This document shows, piece by piece, positions 55,294 through 64,000 of a stretch of DNA of 64,000 bases. Numbering within the stretch: the first letter of the stretch is position 1; every line of letters starts with the position of its first letter. The stretch comes from Hyphomicrobiales bacterium (GTDB lineage: Bacteria; Pseudomonadota; Alphaproteobacteria; Rhizobiales; RI-29). The notes beneath the pieces were generated by a model. It was not told the origin of the DNA and did not search any database. It was given only the letters and a program-made list of their open reading frames with translations. The translations under genes and the position numbers were made by a program. The DNA is taken from positions 124,001-188,000 of the forward strand of contig WGLQ01000004.1 of NCBI GenBank assembly GCA_016125495.1, given 5' to 3'.

Positions 55294-56468
55294 CAGAGGC
55301 CCTCCGAGATGGCGTAGAGCAGGCGCTCGGTATGGATGGCCAGCCCGACTCCCGGCACCTCGGCCGGTGCTCCGATATCGCCGAGGAGGCTGTCGTAGCG
55401 CCCGCCCCCGGCCAGATGACCGCGCGCGCCGAATAGCGCCACCTCGACCTGGAAAACGAAGCCCGTGTAGTATTCGAGATCTCGCCCGAACTGCGCCGAG
55501 AACTCGGTTTCCGACCAATCGATGCCTGTCTTGGCGAGCCGATCGAGCCGCTGCATGTAGCCCTCGATGGCGGCTTCGAGATCGATGTGCCGCTCCCGTG
55601 TCAGGTCCTTGAGGCGTGCGCCGGCCACGCGCGGCGGCCCCTTCACCCCGAGGCAGTCGTCGATGAGCGCGATGACCGGGGCGCCGAGCGGCTTTTCGCC
55701 GAGGTCCGCCGCCAGCTCCGCGAGATTTGCCGCCACCTCGGCGACCGTGCGGTTGCCGACGATCTCGATGCCTTGGCCGGCCAGAAAGGCCGCGACGGAC
55801 GCCTCGTTGGCCTCCTGGTCGTCGGGGGTCAGCCGGGCGAGGAGATCGCCGGTCCCGTCGGGAACTGGCCAGGGGGCCTGCCCGCCGAGCCGCATCAGTT
55901 CGCTGCGGAACGCTTCCTGGCGCCAGAAGCTCGCGGCGAGACGCCTGCGCCAGCGCTCCGGCATCTCGATGGCGTCCAGCAGCGCGCGCATGATGCCGAG
56001 ATCGCCGAGCCGCACGCGGAACGCCTTGAGGCCCGCCTTGCCGAGCGCTTCGAGCGCGAGGGCGAAAACTTCGACCTCGGCCTTCACCTTCGCCGTGTCC
56101 CCGAAGGATTCGATCCCAGCCTGGCGGAACTCGCGCGGATGCGATTCCGTGACGCCCCCCGGCTGGAAGCGGAAGGCGGGTCCGTTGTAGCAATACTTCG
56201 CCTTGCGATCCGCCGCCGGATGACGCTCGAGATAGAGCCGGCAGGTCGGCACGGTTATGTCGGGTCTGAGGCAGAGTTCCTCGCCGTCCGGGTCGGTGAA
56301 GACGTACGTGCGCCCGCGCAGCGCCTCCCCGATCACGTCGAGGAAGACGTCGGCCGGTTGGATGATGGCCGGCGCCACGTGCTCGAACCCGGCCCCCTTG
56401 AACACCTGCATGAGCACGCTGGCCTGTGCTTCGAGGGCATCGAAGCTTCGCGCTGTCTCGGCAACCAT
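55293..56468 (-). CDS. hisZ: ATP phosphoribosyltransferase regulatory subunit HisZ
   Basis: A 391-residue paralogue of histidyl-tRNA synthetase that has lost aminoacylation and activates short-form HisG, mediating feedback by histidine. The class II synthetase fold is visible in [45 protein letters not shown] and the C-terminal [16 protein letters not shown] and [10 protein letters not shown]. It has no anticodon-binding domain, so it is shorter than HisS. It lies between hisS and hisG in one operon. Confidence 0.93.
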   Translation of the reverse strand: MVAETARSFDALEAQASVLMQVFKGAGFEHVAPAIIQPADVFLDVIGEALRGRTYVFTDPDGEELCLRPDITVPTCRLYLERHPAADRKAKYCYNGPAFRFQPGGVTESHPREFRQAGIESFGDTAKVKAEVEVFALALEALGKAGLKAFRVRLGDLGIMRALLDAIEMPERWRRRLAASFWRQEAFRSELMRLGGQAPWPVPDGTGDLLARLTPDDQEANEASVAAFLAGQGIEIVGNRTVAEVAANLAELAADLGEKPLGAPVIALIDDCLGVKGPPRVAGARLKDLTRERHIDLEAAIEGYMQRLDRLAKTGIDWSETEFSAQFGRDLEYYTGFVFQVEVALFGARGHLAGGGRYDSLLGDIGAPAEVPGVGLAIHTERLLYAISEGL

Positions 56469-56493
56469 CGGTTCGCCCCGTCGACTATCGGCG

Positions 56494-57978
56494 TCAGCGC
56501 TTGTTGCGCTCGACGACCTCGCGGACCGCCGCGACCGTCTCCGTCTCGGACACCGAAAACTGCGCCGGCCGCCCCTCGCGCCATTCTTTGGCGTCGGTGA
56601 TCGACTTGGCGGCCTCGGCTCCGGCGACGAGGTCCTTGATCTGCACTTGCCCCTGCGCCCGCTCGTCCGATCCCTGGATGACGACACAGGGCGCCCCGCG
56701 CCGGTCGGCGTATTTCATCTGCGCCTTCATGCCCGAGGTTCCGAGATACATCTCGGCGCGGATGCCCGCCGCGCGCAGCGCTTGCGTCATGCGCTGGTAG
56801 GCCGCGATCTCGCCCTTGTCCATGACCAGCACCACGACCGGGCCCTGGCCCGCCGTCTCGGCCCGCCCGAGTGAGGCGAGCGCCGCCTGGAGGCGCGAAA
56901 CGCCGATCGAAAAGCCCGTCGCCGGCACCCGCTCGCCGGTGAAGCGCGCAACGAGATCATCGTAGCGCCCGCCGCCGCCGACCGAGCCGAAGCGCACGGT
57001 CTCGCCGTCCTCGTTCTTGATCTCGAAGGTCAATTCCGCCTCGAAGACAGGCCCCGTGTAGTATTCGAGGCCACGCACGACGGAGGGATCGATCACGATG
57101 CGCCCGTCGTCGTAACCGCCCGCCGCCGTCAGCTCGGCCAGTGTCTCGAGTTCGGCGAGGCCGTCAGCCGTGCCGTCGCCGCCCGCGAGGCTCTCGCGCA
57201 TCGCGGCGAGCGTTGTTCTGTTGCTGGAACCGCCCGCGACGAGAAAGGCGATGATCCGCTCGCCCGAGGCCGGATCGAGTCCGGCCCCCTTCGTGAAGTC
57301 GCCGGATTCGTCCTTGCGCCCGGCCCCGAGCAGCAGCCGCACCCCCTCCGGGCCGAACTTGTCGAACTTGTCCATGGCCCGTAGCACGATCAGCCGCCGG
57401 TCCGCGTCCTTATCCGATCGCGTGTCGATGCCGGCCAATTCGAGGATACCGTCGAGCACTTTGCGACTGTTGACCCGCACCCGGTATTGACCGCGCGCGA
57501 CGCCGAGCGCCTCCAGCGTATCGGCCGCCAGCATGCAAATCTCAGCGTCCGCGGCGATGTTGTCGGTGCCGACCGTGTCGGCGTCGAACTGCATGAACTG
57601 GCGATAGCGCCCCGGCCCCGGCTTCTCGTTGCGCCAGACCGGCCCGAAGGCATAGCGCCGGAATGGCTTCGGCAGGTTGCGCGCGTTCTCCGCCACGTAG
57701 CGCGCGAGCGGCGCCGTCAGATCGTAGCGCAGGCTCATCCACTGCTCGTCCTCGTCCTGGAACGAGAAGACGCCCGCGTTCGGCCGGTCCTGGTCGGGCA
57801 GGAACTTGCCGAGCGCGTCCGTGTACTCGAGCGCCGGCGTCTCCAGCGGCTCGAAGCCATAGCGCTCGTAGACCTCGCGGATGCGCGCCAGCATCTCGTT
57901 GAGGCCGCGCAGCTCTTCGGGGCCGATGTCGCGGAAACCCCGGGCAAGGCGTGCCCCGGGTCGGTTTTGCTGGTTCAT
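56494..57978 (-). CDS. hisS: Histidyl-tRNA synthetase
   Basis: A 494-residue class II synthetase. Motif 2 is [20 protein letters not shown], the histidine-binding region includes [14 protein letters not shown], motif 3 is [13 protein letters not shown], and the anticodon-binding domain occupies the last ~95 residues ([20 protein letters not shown]). The ATG at 57978 is chosen from the family start; the frame is open further up. It heads the hisS-hisZ-hisG operon typical of Hyphomicrobiales. Confidence 0.96.
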   Translation of the reverse strand: MNQQNRPGARLARGFRDIGPEELRGLNEMLARIREVYERYGFEPLETPALEYTDALGKFLPDQDRPNAGVFSFQDEDEQWMSLRYDLTAPLARYVAENARNLPKPFRRYAFGPVWRNEKPGPGRYRQFMQFDADTVGTDNIAADAEICMLAADTLEALGVARGQYRVRVNSRKVLDGILELAGIDTRSDKDADRRLIVLRAMDKFDKFGPEGVRLLLGAGRKDESGDFTKGAGLDPASGERIIAFLVAGGSSNRTTLAAMRESLAGGDGTADGLAELETLAELTAAGGYDDGRIVIDPSVVRGLEYYTGPVFEAELTFEIKNEDGETVRFGSVGGGGRYDDLVARFTGERVPATGFSIGVSRLQAALASLGRAETAGQGPVVVLVMDKGEIAAYQRMTQALRAAGIRAEMYLGTSGMKAQMKYADRRGAPCVVIQGSDERAQGQVQIKDLVAGAEAAKSITDAKEWREGRPAQFSVSETETVAAVREVVERNKR

Positions 57979-58221
57979 GGCTGCCTCGAGCCGTGGTTGA
58001 GGGGGGTGAGGGCTCGCGGCCTCTCTAGCGGCTGGCACACGGGGCGGCAAGCGTGCGCGCCCCCTCCATTCGAGGCAGCCGCGCCTTTCGAGGGGCCCAG
58101 AGAAATCGCAGGATCGTCAAATCAAGGTCGGAAAGTTACTGTAGCCCGATCATCATTGTTGTGTCGCGGCGGGGCGCTCAATAGGATCGCATCTGCCGGA
58201 TTCGCCTTCAGAGCGGTCACC

Positions 58222-59301
58222 ATGTCGCACGCCTCCAGTCGTTTCGAGATTACGGATCGTGTGATCGACTTCGGATCGCACATCGTCAACCTGTCCCAGG
58301 TCACCTCGGTTCGGGTGCGTCGCCGCTCGATACCGGGCATGATCGTCGGTCTGCTCCTTCTGCTCGCCGGTCTGGGGCTGCTGGGGCTTGCGGTCTATTC
58401 GAGTGTCGACGCTTTCGTTTTCGGTGGCCCGATGAACCTCTTGGGCCTGCTTGCGGCGGTGCCGGGGCTCGCGCTCGCGCTGATCGGGCGCTACCTGCTG
58501 TTCGAATTGCGCAGTGCCGTCATCGTGGCCGCCTCGGATGGCGCCAAGGTCGCGATACCGGCGGCGCGTGAGGAATTGCTCGTCGCCGTCTTCCAGCACA
58601 TCAAGCAGGCCATCGCGACCGAGAACGCGGTCCCGTCCATTCGCATCGATCTCTCGCGCGGCAGTATCGATACCGTTCCGGCACTGCCGGCCGGCCGCGC
58701 TGGCGAGGCTCAGATCATCGCGCCGCACGACGAGCGCCAGGGCCAAACCGCGCGCGGCAAACCGGCGCAGGGGCACCACCACGAGCATGGCCAGGACGCG
58801 CGCTTCGAGCCCGACATGGTCGGCGACGGTGGCCACCTGCGCCAGGCTCAGGCTGGCGCGTCCACGGCTGCTTATGTGAACGGTGGCGCCGAGCATGGCC
58901 GCGCTGCCGGCCATGGCGGCACGGCCGCTGGCGGGCGCGCCATGCAGCGCGCCGAACCGTCGACGACCCAGCCCCAGCACCACAATGTGCACGACCGCGG
59001 CCATGTCGGGGTCTCCATGCCGACCACCCGGGCCAACGCCCGTCCCGAGCAGCGCACGGTCGCCCAGATCGACGACATCCTGGTCCTGATGGACGAGGCC
59101 AAGGTTCCCTATCAGGACGACCTCGAGCGCATGCTGTTTCGCGTCCGCTCGCACCTGACCGGCGAAGGCGCCTCCCGCGAGGAGGCGGTGAACAACTGGG
59201 TCGCCTTCGCGGAGTACGCGCGCGACTATCTTTCCGGCGTCGAAGGCCTGATCCCGCTGATCGACCAGGTGCACGCCTCCTCGGTCCTGCGCCAGGCCTG
59301 A
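58222..59301 (+). CDS. DUF6232-like membrane protein with His/Gly-rich middle
   Basis: A 359-residue protein. Residues ~10-35 (ITDRVIDFGSHIVNLSQVTS) and two membrane helices at ~38-60 and ~70-95 match the DUF6232 arrangement, followed by ~45 residues that complete a PH-like domain. Residues ~170-275 are low complexity, rich in His, Gly, Ala and Gln (GQTARGKPAQGHHHEHGQDA), possibly metal-binding or disordered. The C-terminal ~80 residues are a compact helical domain (VAQIDDILVLMDEAKVPYQD). The function is unknown. The gene is divergent from hisS and is followed by a GC-rich inverted repeat. Confidence 0.78.
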   Translation: MSHASSRFEITDRVIDFGSHIVNLSQVTSVRVRRRSIPGMIVGLLLLLAGLGLLGLAVYSSVDAFVFGGPMNLLGLLAAVPGLALALIGRYLLFELRSAVIVAASDGAKVAIPAAREELLVAVFQHIKQAIATENAVPSIRIDLSRGSIDTVPALPAGRAGEAQIIAPHDERQGQTARGKPAQGHHHEHGQDARFEPDMVGDGGHLRQAQAGASTAAYVNGGAEHGRAAGHGGTAAGGRAMQRAEPSTTQPQHHNVHDRGHVGVSMPTTRANARPEQRTVAQIDDILVLMDEAKVPYQDDLERMLFRVRSHLTGEGASREEAVNNWVAFAEYARDYLSGVEGLIPLIDQVHASSVLRQA

Positions 59302-59303
59302 GA

Positions 59304-59331
59304 CCCGGCCCCCGAATTCTCCGGGGCCGGG
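59304..59331 (+). terminator. GC-rich hairpin after the DUF6232-like gene
   Basis: CCCGGCCCC (59304-59312) and GGGGCCGGG (59323-59331) form a perfect 9-bp stem two bases after the stop codon. No immediate T-run follows (CGCCGGTATTTC), so termination efficiency is uncertain. Confidence 0.55.
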
Positions 59332-59460
59332 CGCCGGTATTTCGGCTATGAGCCGGGCGCTGCAGCCAGCCCGGCGTCTGCTTCCGAGGCGCCGGCGACC
59401 CAGATCACACGATCGTGTCTGACCACTCCATTCGGTTCTCGTGAACCGTTGGAGAGGACC

Positions 59461-60582
59461 ATGACTGCTCGTCGCGCCACCGCAATAGTCGCCCTGACAG
59501 GTCTCGGCACGGTTGTCGCGTCCACCGGGGTGCTCGCCCACGAGGCATGGCTGCTGACGCCCGAGGAAATGATCGAGCTGTCCCGCGCACCATTGCCGAC
59601 TCTCTTTTCCGCCCCGTTCCCCGCCTTTTTCATCGTCGTCGCGCTGGCCAGCATCGCCGCTGCCGCCGTCGTTCTCGAAACGCAATGGGCAACGATCGAG
59701 CAACGGCTCCTGGCGCCGATCGCAACCGCCGCCGCCGAGTGGGCGCCATTCATCCTGCGCCTCGGCCTCGCCATCATGCTGCTCACCGCCGGTCTCGCGC
59801 TCCTGCCCGCCCACGGCACGGCCATCGCCGAGGCGCCGACCCTCTTCGTGCCGGACATGCAGCTCCGTCTGCTCGATGGCTACTGGATCGTGCTCGCCCC
59901 CTTGCAGGTCCTGATCGGGCTCGGGCTCGCCTCGGGCTTTGCCACGCGCCTGATGGCCGCGCTTGTGATCGCGCTTTCGCTGCTCGGCCTGCTGCTCTTC
60001 GGCACGCCGTTCGTCAGCTATCTGCCGCACTTCGTTGCCCCGGCCGCTCTCATCCTGGTGGTCGGTTCGGGCCGGCTCGCGCTACTGCCGAGCGCGCCCG
60101 TGCGCCCGGCCTGGGTCGTCGACCTCGTTCACCGCCTGGCACTCGCGGCGACCGGTCTCGGCTTCGTCTGGCTGGCGCTCAGCTACAAGTTCCAGTCGCC
60201 GCAACTGCTGATGGCGATTCTGCGCTCGGGTGAGGTTCCGACCTTCGGCATGCCGCTCGACCTGGCCGCTCTCGTCATGGGTTCGGTCGAGTTGATCGCG
60301 GGTCTCGTCCTGGCCACGGGCCTCCTCGTTCGCCCCGTCTCGCTGGTCCTGGTCGGCGCCTTCACGTTCTTTGCGATCTCGCTCGGCGAATCCCCGCTGC
60401 TGCACGCCAACCTCTATGCCACGGCCTTCGTCTTCGCACTGGTCGGTCGCGGCTGGCCGCTCGCCGCGCCGCTGACCGCAGACCGCCAGTCCCGCGCATC
60501 GGTGTCGAACGGGCCCCTGGCACCGGCTGACGGCCGGGCCCGCGGTCCCTACGTGATCGGCACGCTCTCGCGCGGCATCTGA
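59461..60582 (+). CDS. DoxX-like multi-pass membrane protein
   Basis: A 373-residue protein with a cleavable or anchor-type N-terminus (VALTGLGTVVASTGVLAHEAW) and about eight membrane helices, some arranged as in DoxX/DUF417-type proteins (FILRLGLAIMLLTAGLALLP, LIAGLVLATGLLVRPVSLVL). The C-terminal ~40 residues are polar. GGAGAGGACC just before the ATG at 59461 sets the start. It is followed after ~24 bases by a small anchored protein with a GHAHVY motif. The pair suggests a redox or metal-related function at the membrane; that is inference. Confidence 0.78.
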   Translation: MTARRATAIVALTGLGTVVASTGVLAHEAWLLTPEEMIELSRAPLPTLFSAPFPAFFIVVALASIAAAAVVLETQWATIEQRLLAPIATAAAEWAPFILRLGLAIMLLTAGLALLPAHGTAIAEAPTLFVPDMQLRLLDGYWIVLAPLQVLIGLGLASGFATRLMAALVIALSLLGLLLFGTPFVSYLPHFVAPAALILVVGSGRLALLPSAPVRPAWVVDLVHRLALAATGLGFVWLALSYKFQSPQLLMAILRSGEVPTFGMPLDLAALVMGSVELIAGLVLATGLLVRPVSLVLVGAFTFFAISLGESPLLHANLYATAFVFALVGRGWPLAAPLTADRQSRASVSNGPLAPADGRARGPYVIGTLSRGI

Positions 60583-60606
60583 AGCTTTCGGGAAGGAGGA
60601 GCAGCC

Positions 60607-61071
60607 ATGATCGAGCAGTCCGTGCAACTGGGCCTGCGGACACGCATCGCGCTCGCGGTTGCCGTCTTCGTGGTCTCGCTCGCGACCGTCGCCGGAGCAC
60701 TCGCGACATTGGACGGCAAGCCCTCCCGGATCCTCTTCCAGCCGGTGCCGGCGGACGTCCCGGCCCCCGTGATCACCGCCGCGAGCGCCGAGCGCGAGGT
60801 CGACGGCAGCTGGACACTTCGCCTCGACGTCACGAACTTCGGGTTCCTGGCGATCTGCCGGCCGGCCGAGGAAGGACGCGTCGTCGGCCATGCCCATGTC
60901 TACAGCCGGGGCCGCAAGATCGCGACGGCTTTCGCCCCGATCATCTCCCTCGGCCGCCTGGCGCAGGGCCGCCACCGCCTGCTGGTGACGCTCCAGGCCA
61001 CCGACCACCGTGCCTTCGTTACCAACGACGGCATGATCACCGCCGAGATCGAGGTCGACGTGCCGGCGTGA
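60607..61071 (+). CDS. Small membrane-anchored periplasmic protein with GHAHVY motif
   Basis: A 154-residue protein with an N-terminal membrane helix (RIALAVAVFVVSLATVAGAL) and a ~115-residue beta domain. The motif VGHAHVYSRGRKIAT (His95, His97) followed by LLVTLQATDHRAF (His134) resembles small extracytoplasmic copper- or metal-associated beta-sandwich proteins, where such His residues bind the metal. GGAGGAG lies just before the ATG, and it follows the DoxX-like gene closely. The exact family is not certain. Confidence 0.75.
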   Translation: MIEQSVQLGLRTRIALAVAVFVVSLATVAGALATLDGKPSRILFQPVPADVPAPVITAASAEREVDGSWTLRLDVTNFGFLAICRPAEEGRVVGHAHVYSRGRKIATAFAPIISLGRLAQGRHRLLVTLQATDHRAFVTNDGMITAEIEVDVPA

Positions 61072-61126
61072 CACCGTGGTGCGCCAGCGGTTGGTGGCTG
61101 TTCCACCCCTGCAAGACCGCGCCTGT

Positions 61127-61918
61127 TCAGGCGTCCGCCAGCTCGCGCTGCTTCTGCGCCAGCAATTTGCGCTGGTAGCGCCCCTGCACGATGTCGATCG
61201 CCACCAGCACGAAGATCGTGAAGTAGAACGTCGATTTGGCCATCGGCTCGATGGGATATCCGAAGAACTCGAGATGCCCGAGGTGACCGCCTTCCGAGAG
61301 CAGCATGATGCCGACGATGAAGAGGATGAAGAGCCCGAGGACCTCGTACATCCTGTTGCGCTTGAGGAATTCCGAAACGGTGTCGGCGAGATAGATCATC
61401 ATCGCGCCGGAGATCACCACGGCCGTGGCCATCAGCCAGAAGTTCTTCGTCAGCGCCATCGCCGAGAGGATCGAGTCGAACGAGAAGATGAGGTTCATCG
61501 AGACGATCCAGAAGATCGCTCCGGGCACCGACCGCCGCGCCTTGCCATTGGTCTTGTCGATTTCCTCGACGGACAGCATGTGCGCGATTTCCTTGAAGGC
61601 GGTGTAGATGATGAAGACGCCCCCCGCGAGCACGATGAGGGCGTGGACCGTCAGCTCACCCTCGATGAAACCTGGCCAGGCGATGTGGGCGATCGGCGCC
61701 TGGAAGCTCGCGATGGCCGCCATGAGCACGAAGAGAAGGACGATCCGCAGCGCAATGGCGAGCGCGATGCCGACGCGCCTCACGTAGGCTTGGCGATCGA
61801 CCGCCACGCGCTTCGATTCGATCGAAATATAGAGCAGGTTGTCGAAGCCGAGGACGGCCTGCAGCATCACCAGCATGGCGAGCGTGAATAGGTTCTCGAT
61901 CGTGAACAGGTCGGCCAA
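61127..61918 (-). CDS. TerC-family integral membrane protein
   Basis: A 263-residue protein with seven or so membrane helices. TerC-family hallmarks are MLQAVLGFDNLLYISIESKR at the start and FWIVSMNLIFSFDSILSAMA in the middle, each holding a conserved Asp within a helix thought to bind a metal ion. Some family members export Mn2+ or help metallate exoenzymes. The best start is a TTG at 61918 with GGGGGG six bases before it; no ATG is suitably placed. It is convergent with the small anchored protein gene. Confidence 0.9.
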   Translation of the reverse strand: MADLFTIENLFTLAMLVMLQAVLGFDNLLYISIESKRVAVDRQAYVRRVGIALAIALRIVLLFVLMAAIASFQAPIAHIAWPGFIEGELTVHALIVLAGGVFIIYTAFKEIAHMLSVEEIDKTNGKARRSVPGAIFWIVSMNLIFSFDSILSAMALTKNFWLMATAVVISGAMMIYLADTVSEFLKRNRMYEVLGLFILFIVGIMLLSEGGHLGHLEFFGYPIEPMAKSTFYFTIFVLVAIDIVQGRYQRKLLAQKQRELADA

Positions 61919-62169
61919 GGTCGTCCCCCCTTCAATGGCATTTGCATGGATCGAGCGGCTCGCGTTGGTTGCGATGGCGCTTCGACGAGTTCGATGGATG
62001 CGGGCCGTTCGCGCGATCGCGCCGACGACGGACACCGCGTGCAGATTTCCCCCGAAACGTCTTTGCACCCGTTCGCCGGGCGAGGACAACATCGAATCTG
62101 GCGTACACACCCTTTTGCGCCGCACGGATCGATCTTGATGCAAAGCGCACCGACGCCCAGATCACCGCG

Positions 62170-62586
62170 ATGACCAGCGCCGACGAGACCCTGCTGCGAC
62201 TCTCCCCCAAGGCTTTCGCCGACGAGGCCGACCGTGCCTTCGCGGCCTTGCCCGAGCCATTTCGTGGGCTGGCCGCCGAGGTCGTCCTGCAGGTTGCCGA
62301 ATGGCCGGACCGCGAGACGCTCGATGCCCTCGGGTTGGTCTCGCGCCACGACTTGCTTGGCCTCTACCATGGCATCAGCCGCGATCGGCGCAGCGTGGCC
62401 GCGAGTGGCGATCTGCCGGACGTCGTCTTCCTCTATCGTCAGCCGATCCTCGATTTCGCTTGGCACGAGGGCGAGTCCGTCGCCGCGGTCATCAACCACG
62501 TGCTGGTGCACGAGATCGGCCACCACTTCGGTCTCTCCGACGACGACATGGAGGCCATCGAGGAGGCGGACGAGCCCGGCCCATGA
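62170..62586 (+). CDS. Small zincin-type metallopeptidase family protein
   Basis: A 138-residue cytoplasmic protein of the minimal zincin family (Pfam metallopeptidase family PF06262). The zinc motif is HEIGH (114-118) within INHVLVHEIGHHFGLSDDDM, preceded by a conserved LGLYHG(I) and DVVFLYRQPIL. The third ligand is one of the acidic residues after GLSDDDM. The ATG at 62170 follows no strong ribosome site, but the upstream residues do not match the family. Substrates are unknown. Confidence 0.88.
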   Translation: MTSADETLLRLSPKAFADEADRAFAALPEPFRGLAAEVVLQVAEWPDRETLDALGLVSRHDLLGLYHGISRDRRSVAASGDLPDVVFLYRQPILDFAWHEGESVAAVINHVLVHEIGHHFGLSDDDMEAIEEADEPGP

Positions 62587-62779
62587 GCGGGGCATCGCAC
62601 GAAGGCGTCACGCCGGGGCGGCACCGAGGCTTGCCCTATTGTGATTGTTAACGCTCATCGTGTAAGCATACGCCATGGACAGAGACCTTGCTGGATACGC
62701 GACGAGGCGAATTAGCGGCCCGGCTGCCTGAGGGCACCGGGAATGCCGCCGTCGTTTTTGTCCAGCTCGAGGTTGTTCG

Positions 62780-63082
62780 ATGTCCGCATATTCGCTCCCC
62801 GGCGCTGCCGGGACAGAGCCCGTCCGCGATCGTGTTCGCGCGCTCTTTCATGTCACCGCCACTGCCGAACCCGGCACCTTGCCTCGTCTCGTCGAGCCCT
62901 TCGCCAAGATGGGGCTGGTGCCGACACGCCTGCATGCCTCGCGCGAGGATGGCGATGGCAGCTGGCAGTCCATCGATATGCGGATCGTCGGGGTGTCGCG
63001 CCACGAAGCCGAGCTGGTCGAGGCCATGCTGCGCCGCGTCGTCGGCGTCCGCCAGCTGATCGTGGTCACCGAGGACGCCTGA
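62780..63082 (+). CDS. Small ACT-domain-like protein
   Basis: A 100-residue protein with one ACT-like beta-alpha-beta unit: ALFHVTATAEPGTLPRLVEPFAKMGLVPTRL and WQSIDMRIVG, then VEAMLRRVVGVRQLIVV. This is like the regulatory small subunit of acetohydroxyacid synthase (IlvN/IlvM) or other amino-acid-binding ACT proteins, but no catalytic partner is adjacent, so the ligand is unknown. A good ribosome site is not obvious. Single gene. Confidence 0.75.
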   Translation: MSAYSLPGAAGTEPVRDRVRALFHVTATAEPGTLPRLVEPFAKMGLVPTRLHASREDGDGSWQSIDMRIVGVSRHEAELVEAMLRRVVGVRQLIVVTEDA

Positions 63083-63284
63083 GGCCGTGGGTTGCGACCG
63101 GCCGGCGAGCGCGGGCAGGCGCCGTGTTCCCGTTGAATGCCCGTCGATGGCCGCACCATCGACACGCGTTCGCCAGGAACGGGCAACACAACGAAGATCG
63201 CCATGACGCCATAGTCCCTTTGCCGATCGAGGTCGCATGGGGCTATGGTGCAAGCGCCCGTTCCGCCGAATCGCTGGTTGCCCG

Positions 63285-63845
63285 ATGACCAAACCTAGCT
63301 CGACGATCGTCCCAACGACGCCAGCGCGTTCGAGGCAGCGCGTGCTCGCCCTGGCCCTCGCGGGACTTCTGGCGGTGTGCCTCGGGCTCGGCCGGCCAGC
63401 CGTCGCCGAGGGGCCGACCGTCGAGGAATACCTCGCCCACGTCGGCGAGGAGGCCAGCGTCATCGCCTACGGCCAGGTCCGGATCGACGGCAAGCGCATG
63501 ATCTGCGGTCGTCGGCCGACGGTGATCGACCCGACCCTCGACGACTACGCCGCCGCCTATCCGACGTTCCTCATCCTCAATCCGAAACGGATGGAAGGTT
63601 TGCCGACGGCGGTCAAACTCTGGATTTTCAGTCACGAATGCGGTCATCAGTTCCGCGGCCCGGACGAGGAGAGGGCCGATTGTTTCGCGGTCCAACGCGG
63701 TCGTCGTCAGGGCTGGCTCGACGAGACGGGGCTTGCTCAGATCTGCAGCTTCATCAAGCCGTCCGCAGGCTCGTCCATGCACTGGTCCGGTCCCAAGCGC
63801 TGCGAGATCATGCGCGCCTGCTTCGCCGATCCGACGATCCACTGA
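63285..63845 (+). CDS. Secreted protein with a HECGH zinc-peptidase-like motif
   Basis: A 186-residue protein with a signal peptide (RVLALALAGLLAVCLGLGRP AVA) and a metallopeptidase-like core: WIFSHECGHQFRGPDEERAD, where HECGH (117-121) has the HExxH pattern and Glu128/129 with ADCFAV gives a possible third ligand. Several Cys (MICG, HEC, DCF, QIC, KRCE, ACF) suggest disulfides outside the cytoplasm. The C-terminal HWSGPKRCEIMRACF is conserved in similar small secreted proteins as I recall them. The ATG at 63285 is chosen because it begins the signal peptide; the frame is open to 63237. Confidence 0.82.
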   Translation: MTKPSSTIVPTTPARSRQRVLALALAGLLAVCLGLGRPAVAEGPTVEEYLAHVGEEASVIAYGQVRIDGKRMICGRRPTVIDPTLDDYAAAYPTFLILNPKRMEGLPTAVKLWIFSHECGHQFRGPDEERADCFAVQRGRRQGWLDETGLAQICSFIKPSAGSSMHWSGPKRCEIMRACFADPTIH

Positions 63846-63906
63846 CGCTGGCCAGCCCGCTGGCGCGGGTTGTCAACGCCGTGCGCGGAGCGGCTAAACT
63901 GGCGCA

Positions 63907-64000
63907 ATGCCGGTCACCGACATCGCCACCCGCCTCGTTTCCCTTGCCGACAGCCTTCGGGGCTGGCTCGAGGCCCTCGCACGCATGGACGTCGAGCGCC
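63907..64000 (+). CDS. Start of an unidentified gene running off the window
   Basis: An ATG at 63907 opens a frame to the window end: 31 codons reading MPVTDIATRLVSLADSLRGW then LEALARMDVER. It is amphipathic and helical, without a recognisable motif. No strong ribosome site is seen. Too short to assign. Confidence 0.5.
   Translation, partial: MPVTDIATRLVSLADSLRGWLEALARMDVER

Overview
The window is high-G+C DNA with strong third-position G/C bias, and its gene content points to an alphaproteobacterium, most likely of the Hyphomicrobiales (Rhizobiales). The markers are a ChpT-type histidine phosphotransferase, an EipA (DUF1134) envelope protein, rluD directly before an alphaproteobacterial rpoH, the hisS-hisZ-hisG operon with the short HisG, and a BA14K-family protein. 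I could not place the genus. No rRNA, tRNA, CRISPR array, insertion sequence or prophage was seen. About sixty protein genes are described; most are chromosomal housekeeping or transport genes.

Layout. 0-6.3 kb: end of a TIM-barrel isomerase, DEAD-box RNA helicase, cold-shock protein, a small exported protein, then an accessory pair (unknown protein plus a pentapeptide/formylglycine-enzyme-like protein) followed by a repeat-rich spacer containing an element with terminal inverted repeats. 6.3-9.2 kb: spermidine/putrescine-type ABC transporter (ATPase and two permeases, no binding protein). 9.4-13.8 kb: GNAT acetyltransferase, glutamine amidotransferase, exported protein, single-domain receiver plus ChpT, CysQ-like phosphatase. 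13.9-20.7 kb: EipA homologue, a membrane-anchored coiled-coil protein with an internal duplication, small membrane proteins, rluD and rpoH. 20.9-26.2 kb: a solute-binding protein, an FAD-dependent amino-acid-oxidase-like enzyme and a hydantoinase/oxoprolinase. 26.5-29.5 kb: SGNH hydrolase, MBOAT acyltransferase and a third membrane protein, probably for polymer O-acetylation.

29.6-36.3 kb: arsR with a permease of the DUF318 (ArsP-like) family, facing an operon of AruI-like decarboxylase, AruH-like arginine transaminase and ArsC-like reductase; then a redoxin and an EamA exporter. 36.3-37.6 kb: a visibly AT-richer insert with an AbiTii-type abortive-infection gene interrupted by one in-frame TGA. 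37.6-44.8 kb: exported and membrane proteins, uvrB, an NAD-dependent epimerase and a BA14K protein. 44.8-54.5 kb: an acyl-CoA ligase, a cupin that looks like a DMSP lyase, a three-gene coiled-coil/DUF6384 operon of unknown role, lrgAB and acuI. 54.6-64 kb: hisG, hisZ, hisS, a DUF6232 protein, a DoxX-like membrane protein with a small partner, a TerC-family protein, a zincin, an ACT-domain protein, a secreted HECGH-motif protein and the start of one more gene.

Possible functional links: the DMSP-lyase-like cupin, the acyl-CoA ligase and AcuI could together convert DMSP-derived acrylate through acryloyl-CoA to propionyl-CoA. The AruI/AruH pair would transaminate arginine and decarboxylate the keto acid. 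ArsR, the DUF318 permease and ArsC form a plausible arsenic-response locus. The best candidates for undescribed systems are the pentapeptide/formylglycine-enzyme-like pair at 3.5-5.6 kb, the DUF6384 coiled-coil operon at 47.5-51.2 kb, and the broken AbiTii gene.
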